Positions 8,459 through 16,489 of a stretch of DNA of 64,000 nucleotides are shown here, in pieces. Positions within the stretch are counted from its first letter, which is position 1. Each line of letters starts with the position of its first letter. The position numbers and the translations under genes were made by a program. Source of the DNA: Streptomyces zaomyceticus (GTDB lineage: Bacteria > Actinomycetota > Actinomycetes > Streptomycetales > Streptomycetaceae); the NCBI RefSeq assembly GCF_014656215.1, contig NZ_BNBZ01000010.1, forward strand, positions 62,001 to 126,000, given 5' to 3'. Under the pieces are notes generated by a model that worked only from the letters and a program-made list of their open reading frames with translations, did no database searches and was not told the DNA's origin.

Positions 8459-9088
8459 ATGAACGACCTCGACCGCGCGGCCCACGCCCTGCTCCGGCTG
8501 CCGCCCTCCTGCGGACCGGTCCGGCTGATCGCGGTCGACGGCCACGCGGGCTCGGGCAAGTCCACGCTCGCGGCCCGTCTCTCCACCGCTCTCGGCGACG
8601 CCCCCGTCCTCCACCTCGACGACCTCGCCACGCACGAGGAGCTCTTCGAGTGGACCGACCGGCTGCGGGAGCAGGTGCTCGATCCGCTCTCGCGGGGCGG
8701 GACCGCGTCCTACCGCCCGTACGACTGGCGGCTGCGGCGCTTCGGCGGGGCCCGCGAGCTGCCCCCGGCGCCGGTCGTGCTCGTCGAGGGCGTCGGCGCG
8801 GGCCGGCGGGCGGTACGGCCGTTCCTGTCGTGGCTGCTGTGGATGGAGCGCGGCCGGGAGGACGCGTGGGCGCGGGGTCGGCACCGGGACGGTCCGGACC
8901 AGGCTTCCTTCTGGGACGGCTGGACCGTGGCGGAGACTCGCCATTTCGTCGAGGACCCTTCCCGACCCTTCGCCGACACCCTGGTGCGGGAGTGCCCGGA
9001 GGGGTACGACTGGCTTCCCGGGCCTGCTGTGACAGCGGGCGCGGACCAGATCATCACGCACCGTGACGGCTTCATGTCCGTGAACTGA
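8459..9088 (+). CDS. uridine kinase-like P-loop NTPase
   Basis: A 209-residue soluble protein with a clear Walker A, GHAGSGKST (about residues 28-36), and an LHLDD motif about 20 residues later, as in the uridine/cytidine kinase and AAA-33 groups. A later VVLVEGVGAG resembles the sheet strand after the base-binding loop. It probably phosphorylates a nucleoside or other small hydroxyl substrate, but the substrate cannot be read from the sequence. ATG 8459 is preferred to the in-frame upstream GTG at 8390 because a -10-like box lies just in front of it. The gene is alone on its strand here, with a candidate small RNA downstream. Confidence 0.75.
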   Translation: MNDLDRAAHALLRLPPSCGPVRLIAVDGHAGSGKSTLAARLSTALGDAPVLHLDDLATHEELFEWTDRLREQVLDPLSRGGTASYRPYDWRLRRFGGARELPPAPVVLVEGVGAGRRAVRPFLSWLLWMERGREDAWARGRHRDGPDQASFWDGWTVAETRHFVEDPSRPFADTLVRECPEGYDWLPGPAVTAGADQIITHRDGFMSVN

Positions 9089-9127
9089 GGGGCCGAAAGT
9101 CCGCTTTCGCAAGTGCTTCAACTCCGC

Positions 9128-9157
9128 TTGACCCAAGGGGCGTACAGGTCTTACGTT
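9128..9157 (+). promoter_or_regulatory. sigma70-type promoter of a candidate small RNA
   Basis: TTGACC (9128-9133) and TACGTT (9152-9157) are separated by 18 bp and match the HrdB-type consensus well. The predicted start, near 9164, lies only about 65 bases before a strong terminator hairpin and well before the next start codon. Confidence 0.6.
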
Positions 9158-9163
9158 CTGAAT

Positions 9164-9235
9164 GTGCGGCTTTTCGGAGCTGCCGCGGACGCGAAGCCCC
9201 CGGTTGTTCCCCCGTGATCGGGGGCTTCGTTCTGC
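9164..9235 (+). ncRNA. candidate small RNA or short attenuated leader
   Basis: The predicted 65-75 nt transcript holds a small hairpin (GCGGC/GCCGC arms near 9165-9187) followed by a strong terminator stem. There is no start codon with a ribosome site inside. It sits in the 309-base gap between the kinase and the EccA-like gene. It could be a free small RNA or an attenuator for the downstream gene. I considered the actinobacterial 6C RNA family but the C-runs are too short (five, one loop only). Confidence 0.45.
9193..9228 (+). terminator. intrinsic terminator of the candidate small RNA
   Basis: A 10-bp perfect stem (GAAGCCCCCG / CGGGGGCTTC) has a 16-nt loop. It is followed by two further, mutually exclusive GC hairpins at 9243-9258 and 9254-9270. 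Confidence 0.65.
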
Positions 9236-9397
9236 CCCTTACGGCCCCTTCCGGGGCCCTTCGCGGGCCCTGATGCTCACCCAGGGTCACCGCTTCCGGA
9301 TCATGCGCTTCTCCTTAATGACGCACCCCCTGCGCAGGTACGATGCCCCCAGGTGCGGTCAAATCCCGTCCATGCGAAGACGGTTGTGGGGGACCCG

Positions 9398-11323
9398 ATG
9401 GACATCGGCACGCAGGGCGCGCAGGCCCCCGCCGAACTCGCCTGGCTGCGCGGAGTCGACGCCTACACCATGGGCGCCTATCCGCAGGCGGAGGACGAGT
9501 TCCGGACGGCGGTACGGATCGACCCCGGGATGGCGGACGCCTGGCTCGGGCTGCACGCGCTCCGGGTCGACACCACGACCGCGCTCCTGCGCATGTACCG
9601 CAACCGCGACCGCTTCGGCGAGCAGCGGTCCCGGTACCGGCGCACGCTGAACTCCTGGTACTGGCTGGGCTGGTGGGTGCAACCCGTGCTGGAGAGCCCG
9701 CGCGACCTCCTGCTCGCCCACGCCTCCCACTGGCTCGACGGGCGCCACGTACCCGAGCTCGACCGGGCCCTCGCGGGGCTCCCGCCGGTCGACACCGACT
9801 CCCAGGTCCGCTTTCTGCACGCCTGTCGTGCCTATCTCGTCAAGGACTGGGACCAGTTGGTCCGGCACACCGAGACCCTCGTCGACGACCCGCTGCTCGG
9901 CATCGAGGCCGGACTCTTCGGCGGTATGGCCCGGGTGCGTCTGGAGATGTACGGGCAGGCCGAGCCGCTGCTGTCGGCCTCGCTGATGCGCTGCCGCAGC
10001 GAGCAGCCCCAGCGCAAGGAGCTGCGCTACTGGCTGGCCCGCGCCCACGAGGGCACCGGGCGCAGCGCCGCCGCCCTGCCTCTCTACCGGGCGGTGCACC
10101 GGATCGACCCCACGTTCATGGACACGGCAGCCCGGCTCGCGGCCATCGCCGAGTACGACGGTTTCGAGGGGTACGACGGCATCGACGATCCCGCCGGGCT
10201 CGCGACGGTCGCCCTCGGCACGCTCGGCGGAGGGCTCGGCCAGGACGCGGTGGACACCGTCCCCGGTACCGAGTCCGACACCGGTGGCCCGCTGGGCGAC
10301 GGACTGCGGCTCGCGCCCGACCCCGTACCGCCGACGGCACCGGTCGCGCCGCCGGAGACCGTACGGCAGAAGGCCACCCTGCCGTCCCAGCCGGTTCCCC
10401 CTCGCTTTCCGGCGGGGCCCACCGACCCGGTGCTGCTCGCGGAGGCGCTCGCCGAGCTGGAGGGCATGGTCGGCCTGGAGCCGGTGAAGCGCCAGGTCAA
10501 GGCGTTGTCGGCGCAGCTGGAGATGGCGCGGCTGCGCGCCGATCAGGGCCTTCCGGTGCAACCGCCCAAACGCCACTTCGTCTTCTCCGGCCCCTCGGGC
10601 ACCGGGAAGACCACGGTCGCCCGCATCCTCGGCCGGGTCTTCTACGCCCTCGGGCTGCTCGGCGGCGACCACCTCGTGGAGGCCCAACGGGCCGATCTGG
10701 TCGGCGAGTTCCTCGGGCAGACCGCGGTAAAGGCCAATGAGCTGATCGACTCGGCGGTCGGTGGGGTGCTCTTCGTGGACGAGGCCTACGCGCTCTCCAA
10801 CACCGGCTACAGCAAGGGCGACGCCTACGGCGACGAGGCCCTCCAGGTGCTCCTCAAGCGGGCCGAGGACAACCGCGACCATCTGGTGGTCATCCTGGCC
10901 GGCTACCCCGAGGGCATGGACCGGCTGCTCAACACCAACCCCGGTCTGTCCTCCCGGTTCACCACCCGGGTCGACTTCCCCTCGTACCGGCCGCTGGAAC
11001 TCACCGCCATCGGCGAGGTTCTCGCGGCCGCCAACGGCGACAACTGGGACGAGGAGGCCCGCGAGGAGCTGCGCTCGATCAGCGGGCACGTCGTCGAGCA
11101 GGGCTGGATCGACGAGCTGGGCAACGGACGCTTCCTGCGTACCCTGTACGAGAAGTCCTGCGCCTACCGGGACCTGCGACTCTCCGGCTACGCCACCATC
11201 CCGACCAGGGACGATCTCGCGACCCTCCGGCTGGCCGATCTGATGCAGGCGTACGGCGAGGTCCTGTCGGGCCGCGGTCCGATCGACCGCGGCCCCCAGC
11301 AGGAACCCCCGCCCGGCTACTAG
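9398..11323 (+). CDS. EccA-like TPR/AAA+ ATPase (CbxX/CfqX type)
   Basis: A 641-residue cytoplasmic protein. The first ~270 residues are helical repeats of TPR type (PQAEDEFRTAV-like units), then a Pro-rich linker, then a CbxX/CfqX-type AAA+ module. Walker A is GPSGTGKTT (about residue 397) and Walker B GVLFVDEAY (about 456); LSSRFTTRVDFPSY looks like the arginine-finger region. The family includes EccA of type VII secretion and SpoVK. No Esx substrate, EccB, EccC or EccD lies nearby, so a type VII role is only an analogy. ATG 9398 has GGGGGA five bases upstream; an in-frame GTG at 9353 lacks a ribosome site. Confidence 0.82.
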   Translation: MDIGTQGAQAPAELAWLRGVDAYTMGAYPQAEDEFRTAVRIDPGMADAWLGLHALRVDTTTALLRMYRNRDRFGEQRSRYRRTLNSWYWLGWWVQPVLESPRDLLLAHASHWLDGRHVPELDRALAGLPPVDTDSQVRFLHACRAYLVKDWDQLVRHTETLVDDPLLGIEAGLFGGMARVRLEMYGQAEPLLSASLMRCRSEQPQRKELRYWLARAHEGTGRSAAALPLYRAVHRIDPTFMDTAARLAAIAEYDGFEGYDGIDDPAGLATVALGTLGGGLGQDAVDTVPGTESDTGGPLGDGLRLAPDPVPPTAPVAPPETVRQKATLPSQPVPPRFPAGPTDPVLLAEALAELEGMVGLEPVKRQVKALSAQLEMARLRADQGLPVQPPKRHFVFSGPSGTGKTTVARILGRVFYALGLLGGDHLVEAQRADLVGEFLGQTAVKANELIDSAVGGVLFVDEAYALSNTGYSKGDAYGDEALQVLLKRAEDNRDHLVVILAGYPEGMDRLLNTNPGLSSRFTTRVDFPSYRPLELTAIGEVLAAANGDNWDEEAREELRSISGHVVEQGWIDELGNGRFLRTLYEKSCAYRDLRLSGYATIPTRDDLATLRLADLMQAYGEVLSGRGPIDRGPQQEPPPGY

Positions 11324-11337
11324 GGGGTGTCCGGAGC

Positions 11338-11356
11338 CCGTCCGGCTACCGGACGG
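11338..11356. terminator. short bidirectional hairpin between convergent genes
   Basis: CCGTCCGG-CTA-CCGGACGG is an 8-bp perfect stem with a 3-nt loop. The loop is the stop codon of the minus-strand CNNM gene, and the EccA-like gene ends 15 bases to the left. Confidence 0.5.
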
Positions 11357-12419
11357 TGGACGGCGCTCCGCCGTGTACGGCGGCCGGCACCTTCCTCACC
11401 CGGTGCGCGGGGTCGCGGACCTCGCCCACCAGCGTCTCCAGGACGTCCTCCAGGGCGACCAGGCCGAGGACCCGGCCCGATCCGTCCGCGACCTGCGCCA
11501 GATGGGTGGCGGCGCGGCGCATCACGGTGAGGGCGTCGTCGAGGGGCAGTTCGGCGCGGACGGTCGCCATCGGCCGCCACAGCCGCTGCGGCACCGCCCG
11601 CTCCCGTTCGTCCAGGTCGAGGACGTCCTTCACGTGCACGAAGCCCATGAAGGCGGCACCCGCACCGGCCCGCACCGGGAAGCGCGAGTACCCGGTGCGT
11701 ACGGTCAGCTCCTCGATCTCTCGCGGGGTGACCGCCGGCGGGACCGTGACCAGGGAGGCCGGGGCGATGAGGACGTCCGTCACGGGGCGGGTGCCCAGTT
11801 CGAGGGCGTCCTCCAGGCGCTCCTGCTCGGCCGGGTCGAGCAGTCCCGCCTGGCCGGCGTCCTCGACGAGCCGGCCGAGCTGGGCGCTGGTGAAGACCGC
11901 CTCCACCTCGTCCTTCGGCTCGACCTTGAACGCCCGCAGGACCAGCCGGGCGCAGGCGCCGAGCGCGGCCGTCACCGGACGGCAGAGCCGGGCGAAGCCG
12001 ACCAGGCCCGGGGCGAGCCAGAGCGCGGTCCGCTCGGGCGCCGCCATCGCCAGGTTCTTCGGGACCATCTCGCCGATGACGAGGTGGAGGACGACGACCG
12101 CGGCGAGGGCGATCACATAGCCGAGCGGATGGATGAGCCCCGCCGGGACCCCGACCGCGTGGAAGACGGGTTCGAGGAGCCGGGCCACGGTCGGCTCGGC
12201 CACGGCGCCGAGGGTCAGGGAGCAGACGGTGATGCCGAACTGGGCGGCGGCCATCATCTGCGGCAGGTTCTCGAGACCGTGCAGGACCTGCTTGGCGCGG
12301 GCCCCGCCGAGCGGCTCGATCTGGCTGCGGCGGACGGAGACGAGCGCGAACTCGGCGCCGACGAAGAAGCCGTTGGCCAGGACGAGCAGGACGGCGAAGA
12401 GGAGTTGCAGGGTGCTCAT
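11346..12419 (-). CDS. CNNM/HlyC-CorC family membrane protein (short form)
   Basis: A 357-residue integral membrane protein of the CNNM/CorC family, linked elsewhere to magnesium or cobalt efflux and heavy-metal tolerance. The N-terminal DUF21 part has hydrophobic helices around residues 1-22, 55-75 and 90-120, with the family signatures NGFFVGAEFALVSVRRSQIE and GEMVPKN. A CBS pair follows, containing MGFVHVKDVLDL and GRVLGLVALEDVLETLVGEVRD. The usual C-terminal CorC_HlyC domain is absent. The ATG at 12419 overlaps the stop of the upstream paralogue by 4 bp (ATGA), so the two are translationally coupled. The long open frame upstream of this ATG is only the antisense of the neighbour. Confidence 0.88.
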   Translation of the reverse strand: MSTLQLLFAVLLVLANGFFVGAEFALVSVRRSQIEPLGGARAKQVLHGLENLPQMMAAAQFGITVCSLTLGAVAEPTVARLLEPVFHAVGVPAGLIHPLGYVIALAAVVVLHLVIGEMVPKNLAMAAPERTALWLAPGLVGFARLCRPVTAALGACARLVLRAFKVEPKDEVEAVFTSAQLGRLVEDAGQAGLLDPAEQERLEDALELGTRPVTDVLIAPASLVTVPPAVTPREIEELTVRTGYSRFPVRAGAGAAFMGFVHVKDVLDLDERERAVPQRLWRPMATVRAELPLDDALTVMRRAATHLAQVADGSGRVLGLVALEDVLETLVGEVRDPAHRVRKVPAAVHGGAPSTVR

Positions 12420-13864
12420 CGGGCGGCCTCCGCCGGGACGGGAGCCGGGGCGGGCGCCTTGGCCGGAGCCTGGGCGGAAGCCGGAGTCGCGGAGGCCGCG
12501 ACCGGGTCCCGGTCGGGGAGGGAGGCGGCGGTGGCCGCGACCGGGTGCGGATCGGGGGCGGTGCGGACGATCCGGACGCGCTCGGCGCGGTAGCGGTCGA
12601 CCTGGCGTACCGAGAGCCGCCAGCCGGGGAGTTCGGCGCGGTCGCCCGGGGCGGGGATGCGCCCGAGGAGATCGGCGACGAGTCCGGCCACGGTCTCGTA
12701 CGGCCCGTCGGGCACGTCGAGGCCTATCCGGCGCAGGGTGTGGACCCGGCAGGAGCCGTCGGCCTCCCAGACGGGCCGGCCGTCCTCGGCCGGAGCGGCG
12801 GCCAGCTCGGGGCGTCCGTCGGCCACCGTGTCGTGCTCGTCGCGGACCTCGCCGACGAGTTCCTCGACGATGTCCTCCAGGGTGACGACCCCGGCCGTAC
12901 CGCCGTACTCGTCGACGACGACCGCGATGGGCTGTTCGCGGCGCAGCCGCTCCAGAAGGGTCTGGGCGGGCAGCGTCTCCGGCACGAGCAACGGGGGGAC
13001 CGCGATCCTGCCGACGGGGGTACGCAGCCGGGCGTGCGGGGTGACGGCGAGCGCGTCCTTGAGGTGGACCATGCCGACGATCTCGTCGATGCGGTCGCGG
13101 TAGACGGGGAACCGCGAGAGGCCGGTGGCCCGGGTGAGGTTGAGGACATCGGCCGCAGTGGCGTCCCATTGGAGGGCGCTCACCTTCACGCGTGGGGTCA
13201 TGACCTGTTCGGCGGTGAGACCGCCGAGGGACAGGGTCCGTACGAAGAGGTCGGCGGTGTCCTGTTCGAGGGCGCCGGCCTGGGCCGAATGGCGGGCCAG
13301 GGAGACCAGCTCGCCGGGGGTGCGGACCGAGTCCAGCTCCTCGGTGGGCTCGACGCCCAGGAGCCGTACGAGCCGGTTCGCGACCCGGTTGAGCAGGGAG
13401 ATCACCGGCCGGAACAGCGCGGAGAAGCAGCGCTGCGGGGTGGCGACGAAGCGGGCGACCTGGAGCGGGCGGGAGACCGCCCAGTTCTTCGGTACGAGCT
13501 CGCCGACCACCATCTGGACGGCGGAGGCGAGCAGCATCCCGACCACCACCGAGATCCCGGAGACGGCCCCTTCGGGCAGTCCGGTCGCGGTGAGCGGTCC
13601 GTGCAGCAGTCCGGCGAGCGCGGGCTCGGCGAGCATGCCGACGACCAGGGAGGTGATCGTGATGCCGAGCTGGGTGCCGGAGAGCTGGAAGGACAGCTCG
13701 CGCAGGGCGGTGACGACGGTGCGGGCGCGCCGGTCGCCGGCGGCCGCGGCGCGCTCGGCCTCGGCGCGCTCGACGGTCACGAGACCGAACTCGGCGGCGA
13801 CGAAGAAGCCGTTGGCGAGGATGAGGACGAAGGCCGCTGCGAGCAGCAGCAGGGAGACGATCAT
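12416..13864 (-). CDS. CNNM/HlyC-CorC family membrane protein (long form)
   Basis: A 482-residue paralogue of the gene it overlaps, with the same layout: DUF21 membrane part (NGFFVAAEFGLVTVERAEAE, GELVPKN), a CBS pair (VGMVHLKDAL and AGVVTLEDIVEELVGEVRDE), and a C-terminal CorC_HlyC domain with WRLSVRQVDRYRAERVRIVR. It ends in an Ala/Pro-rich tail of about 50 residues that is probably disordered. Family members are proposed ion transporters or sensors; the ion is not evident here. Translation from ATG 13864. It is the first gene of a two-gene unit, so the two may form a hetero-oligomer. Confidence 0.88.
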   Translation of the reverse strand: MIVSLLLLAAAFVLILANGFFVAAEFGLVTVERAEAERAAAAGDRRARTVVTALRELSFQLSGTQLGITITSLVVGMLAEPALAGLLHGPLTATGLPEGAVSGISVVVGMLLASAVQMVVGELVPKNWAVSRPLQVARFVATPQRCFSALFRPVISLLNRVANRLVRLLGVEPTEELDSVRTPGELVSLARHSAQAGALEQDTADLFVRTLSLGGLTAEQVMTPRVKVSALQWDATAADVLNLTRATGLSRFPVYRDRIDEIVGMVHLKDALAVTPHARLRTPVGRIAVPPLLVPETLPAQTLLERLRREQPIAVVVDEYGGTAGVVTLEDIVEELVGEVRDEHDTVADGRPELAAAPAEDGRPVWEADGSCRVHTLRRIGLDVPDGPYETVAGLVADLLGRIPAPGDRAELPGWRLSVRQVDRYRAERVRIVRTAPDPHPVAATAASLPDRDPVAASATPASAQAPAKAPAPAPVPAEAAR

Positions 13865-13985
13865 GCCGCCGCCTCCGGGGAGGGGGCGGCGCAGGTACTA
13901 CCGGACGATCCGTCCATTGCTGGAGGGAGTCACTCCTCGGGTCGAAGGGTGGCCTCGCGGGCCGCGACCGCGGCCCTGCACACGC

Positions 13986-14017
13986 GAGGCGGTGATGCCG
14001 CTCGGCACCACCGCCTC
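13986..14017. terminator. strong hairpin between the PH-like gene and the CNNM pair
   Basis: GAGGCGGTG ... CACCGCCTC forms a 9-bp perfect stem, with an additional GCC/GGC pairing inside the loop. It can end the rib-his-PH transcript or act in the leader of the CNNM genes. The rest of 13865-14215 shows only short GC-rich repeats (CGTCGGACCGCCCG-like, 14116-14161). I looked for a magnesium (M-box) leader and did not see one. Confidence 0.5.
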
Positions 14018-14215
14018 AAGAGTAGTCACGCGAAGGCCCGGAGGGGCAGGGGGTCGGCCCCGGATGGGGGACGGATCCGGGTTCACCCGGGTCCCGGCCC
14101 GGAGGCCGGACCGCCCGTCGGACCGCCCGTCGACCGGGTCACGCGCCCGTCGGACCGCCCGCACGCGGGGCCGTCCGTGCGGCGAGCCGCCCCGGACCGC
14201 GCGCCCGCCGGACCG

Positions 14216-14671
14216 TCAGGCCGCCCGCTCCGTGCCCGTGCCGTGGCTGTCGGCCAGGGCCCGCAGGGCGCGGGCGTCCCGGATGGCCGACTCCTTGGCG
14301 ATGCCCGGCTGGATGCCGAGCGCGGCCAGGCTGGTGCCGTCGCTGAGGTCGAGGAAGACCCACGGGTCGCCGGGGCGCAGGTTGACCTTGAGGATCTCCG
14401 CCCAGGCCAGCCGCCGGGTCCGGGTGATGTTGACGACCGTGACGCCCTCGTCGTCGGCGACGACCTTGGGGCGGCTCAGCAGGACGAGGCCCCCGGAGAT
14501 CAGCGCGGCGGTGAAGAAGAAGCTGGCCCGCTCCCCCGGCCCGAGCCGGTCCAGCATCATCGCGATGACGGAGATGACGATGAAGATCGCCACACTCATG
14601 GTGATCAGGACGGCACGGGTGCGCCCGGGACGGAAGGTGACCGGCAGGACCGGCGTCTGCGTGTCGGACAT
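14216..14671 (-). CDS. PH-like domain membrane protein next to hisG
   Basis: A 151-residue protein with two hydrophobic segments (about residues 20-40, VLITMSVAIFIVISVIAMML, and 50-65). A small beta-rich domain follows (VVADDEGVTVVNITRTRRLAWAEILKVNL) of the bacterial PH-like type. It has no catalytic motif. It follows hisG by 40 bases on the same strand, and the pairing of a PH-like membrane protein with hisG is common in actinomycetes as I recall, though its role is unknown. Length and layout look intact. It may be a membrane scaffold; no function is asserted. Confidence 0.75.
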   Translation of the reverse strand: MSDTQTPVLPVTFRPGRTRAVLITMSVAIFIVISVIAMMLDRLGPGERASFFFTAALISGGLVLLSRPKVVADDEGVTVVNITRTRRLAWAEILKVNLRPGDPWVFLDLSDGTSLAALGIQPGIAKESAIRDARALRALADSHGTGTERAA

Positions 14672-14711
14672 CGGGGGTTCCTCGGGGCCTTCGGTGCGGA
14701 CGGTCGTGCCG

Positions 14712-15560
14712 TCAGAGGCGGCAGGCGTGGATGGCGGTGGTGAGGATGGCGCGCGCGCCGATCTCGTACAGGTCGTCCATGATCCGCTGCGCCTCCTTGG
14801 CGGGGACCATCGCGCGGACCGCGACCCAGCCCTCGTTGTGCAGCGGGGAGACGGTCGGCGACTCCAGGCCCGGGGTGAGGGCGACGGCCTGCTCCAGGTG
14901 CTCGGCGCGGCAGTCGTAGTCCATCATCACGTACGAGCGGGCGACGAGGACGCCCTGGAGGCGGCGCATGAACTGCTGGACCTGCGGATTGTCGTCGGCC
15001 GCGCCGTGGCGGCGGATCACGACGGCCTCCGAGGTCAGGATCGGCTCTCCGATGACCTCGAGACCGGCGTTGCGCAGGCTCGTGCCGGTCTCGACGACGT
15101 CCGCGATGATCTGGGCGACGCCCAGCTGGATCGCGGTCTCGACGGCGCCGTCCAGGTGCACGACGGAGGCGTCGATGCCCTGGTCGGCGAGGTGCTTGGC
15201 GACGATGCCCTCGTAGGAGGTGGCGATCGTCATGCCGCCGAAGTCCTCGGGACCCTTCGCGGTGCCCGGGCGGGTGGCGTAGCGGAAGGTGGAACGGCCG
15301 AAGTTCAGCGCGAGGATCTCCTCGGCGCTGGCGCCGGAGTCCAGGAGCAGGTCGCGGCCGGTGATGCCGATGTCCAGCTTCCCGGAGGCGACGTAGATCG
15401 CGATGTCCTTCGGGCGCAGGTAGAAGAACTCGACCTCGTTGTCGGGGTCGATGACCACGAGCTCCTTGGACTCCTTGCGCTGGCGGTAGCCGGCCTCATG
15501 GAGCATTGCCGACGCAGGTCCGGAGAGGGAACCCTTGTTGGGAACGGCGATGCGCAGCAT
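14712..15560 (-). CDS. hisG: ATP phosphoribosyltransferase, long (regulated) form
   Basis: Catalyses the first step of histidine synthesis, joining ATP and PRPP. At 282 residues it is the long HisG form: catalytic lobes (MLRIAVPNKGSLSGPA at the N-terminus, DIGITGRDLLLDSGA near 70), the PRPP-binding stretch DVVETGTSLRNAGLEVI (about 160-176), and a C-terminal ACT-like regulatory domain expected to bind histidine. It needs no HisZ. hisE is 80 bases upstream on the same strand, and the ribH-hisE gap is 36 bases, so this gene may be read from the riboflavin operon. ATG 15560 gives the expected N-terminus. Confidence 0.97.
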   Translation of the reverse strand: MLRIAVPNKGSLSGPASAMLHEAGYRQRKESKELVVIDPDNEVEFFYLRPKDIAIYVASGKLDIGITGRDLLLDSGASAEEILALNFGRSTFRYATRPGTAKGPEDFGGMTIATSYEGIVAKHLADQGIDASVVHLDGAVETAIQLGVAQIIADVVETGTSLRNAGLEVIGEPILTSEAVVIRRHGAADDNPQVQQFMRRLQGVLVARSYVMMDYDCRAEHLEQAVALTPGLESPTVSPLHNEGWVAVRAMVPAKEAQRIMDDLYEIGARAILTTAIHACRL

Positions 15561-15640
15561 GGGGTGAGCTTCCTTTGCCTGGGAGTGGTGGGGAGTCCGG
15601 GTCCGGGTACGCGGATCCGGGTACGGGGAAGTGGCCGTGC

Positions 15641-15922
15641 TCAGAGGTGGGCGTAGACGTCGTCGAGCGAGATCCCGCGGGCGACCATCATCACCTGGAC
15701 GTGGTACAGCAGCTGCGAGATCTCCTCGGCGGCGGCTTCCTTGCCCTCGTACTCGGCGGCCATCCAGACCTCGGCGGCCTCTTCGACGACCTTCTTGCCG
15801 ATGGCATGGACGCCCTTGTCGACCAGCTCCGCGGTGCGGGACGTGGTCGGGTCGCCGGCCTCGGCCTTGAGCTTGAGCTCGGCGAAGAGCTCTTCGAAGG
15901 TTTTACGGGTTCCGTTCGCCAT
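15641..15922 (-). CDS. hisE: phosphoribosyl-ATP pyrophosphatase
   Basis: Second step of histidine synthesis: hydrolysis of phosphoribosyl-ATP to phosphoribosyl-AMP. The 93-residue product is the stand-alone, all-helical HisE of the MazG-like fold, with the metal-binding pattern KKVVEEAAEVWMAA and EEISQLLYHVQVMM. It is placed 36 bases downstream of ribH and 80 bases upstream of hisG on the same strand. Typical length, start ATG 15922, nothing unusual. Confidence 0.96.
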   Translation of the reverse strand: MANGTRKTFEELFAELKLKAEAGDPTTSRTAELVDKGVHAIGKKVVEEAAEVWMAAEYEGKEAAAEEISQLLYHVQVMMVARGISLDDVYAHL

Positions 15923-15958
15923 GATGGTTCCTAAGAGTACGGGGTAAGGGTCGCGTAC

Positions 15959-16444
15959 CTAGCGCCAGGGTTCGCTGACGGTGCGCAGCGTGGTCGCGGT
16001 GGCGACGGCGGCGGTGACGGCCTCGTGGCCCTTGTCCTCGTTGGAGCCTTCGAGGCCGGCCCGGTCGAGGGCCTGCTCCTCGGTGTCGACGGTGAGGACG
16101 CCGAATCCGACGGGTACGCCGGTGTCGATCGAGACCTGGGTGAGGCCGTGGGTGACGCCCTGGCACACGTACTCGAAGTGCGGCGTTCCGCCGCGGATGA
16201 CGACGCCGAGCGCCACGATGGCATCGTAGCCGCGCCCGGCGAGGACCTTCGCCACGACCGGGAGCTCGAAGCTGCCGGGGACCCTGAGCAGGGTCGGCTC
16301 GTCGATGCCGAGCTCGCTCAGGGCGCGCAGGGCGCCGTCGACGAGACCGTCCATGATCTTCTCGTGCCACTGGGCCGCGATGACCGCGACCCGGAGGTCG
16401 CCGCAGTTCTTCACGCTGAGGACGGGTGCGCCCTTGCCGCTCAT
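15959..16444 (-). CDS. ribH: 6,7-dimethyl-8-ribityllumazine synthase
   Basis: Condenses the pyrimidine product of RibD with 3,4-dihydroxy-2-butanone 4-phosphate to make lumazine, the penultimate riboflavin step. It normally assembles into pentamers or 60-mers. The 161-residue protein shows AAQWHEKIMDGLVDGAL near the start, the substrate loop GSFELPVVAK, the phosphate-binding GVVIRGGTPHFEYV, and the catalytic His in THGLTQVSIDTG. It lies 45 bases after ribBA. ATG 16444 follows GGAGAG. Confidence 0.97.
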   Translation of the reverse strand: MSGKGAPVLSVKNCGDLRVAVIAAQWHEKIMDGLVDGALRALSELGIDEPTLLRVPGSFELPVVAKVLAGRGYDAIVALGVVIRGGTPHFEYVCQGVTHGLTQVSIDTGVPVGFGVLTVDTEEQALDRAGLEGSNEDKGHEAVTAAVATATTLRTVSEPWR

Positions 16445-16489
16445 GTCTCTCCTTGAACCGTCTGTACGAAAGGTTGCGATAGCCGGGTA

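Noticed and set aside
9164..9235. 6C small RNA family member
   Set aside because: The family needs two hairpins with at least six C in each loop; here only one loop has a run of five.
9353..9397. Upstream GTG start for the EccA-like gene
   Set aside because: ATG 9398 has GGGGGA at proper distance, whereas GTG 9353 has none.
13898..14164. 88-codon minus-strand ORF before the CNNM pair
   Set aside because: Pro/Arg/Gly-rich with no ribosome site, overlapping the strong hairpin at 13986-14017; more likely untranslated spacer.
13865..14215. Magnesium (M-box) leader for the CNNM/CorC genes
   Set aside because: Looked for because family members respond to magnesium; conserved M-box blocks are absent.
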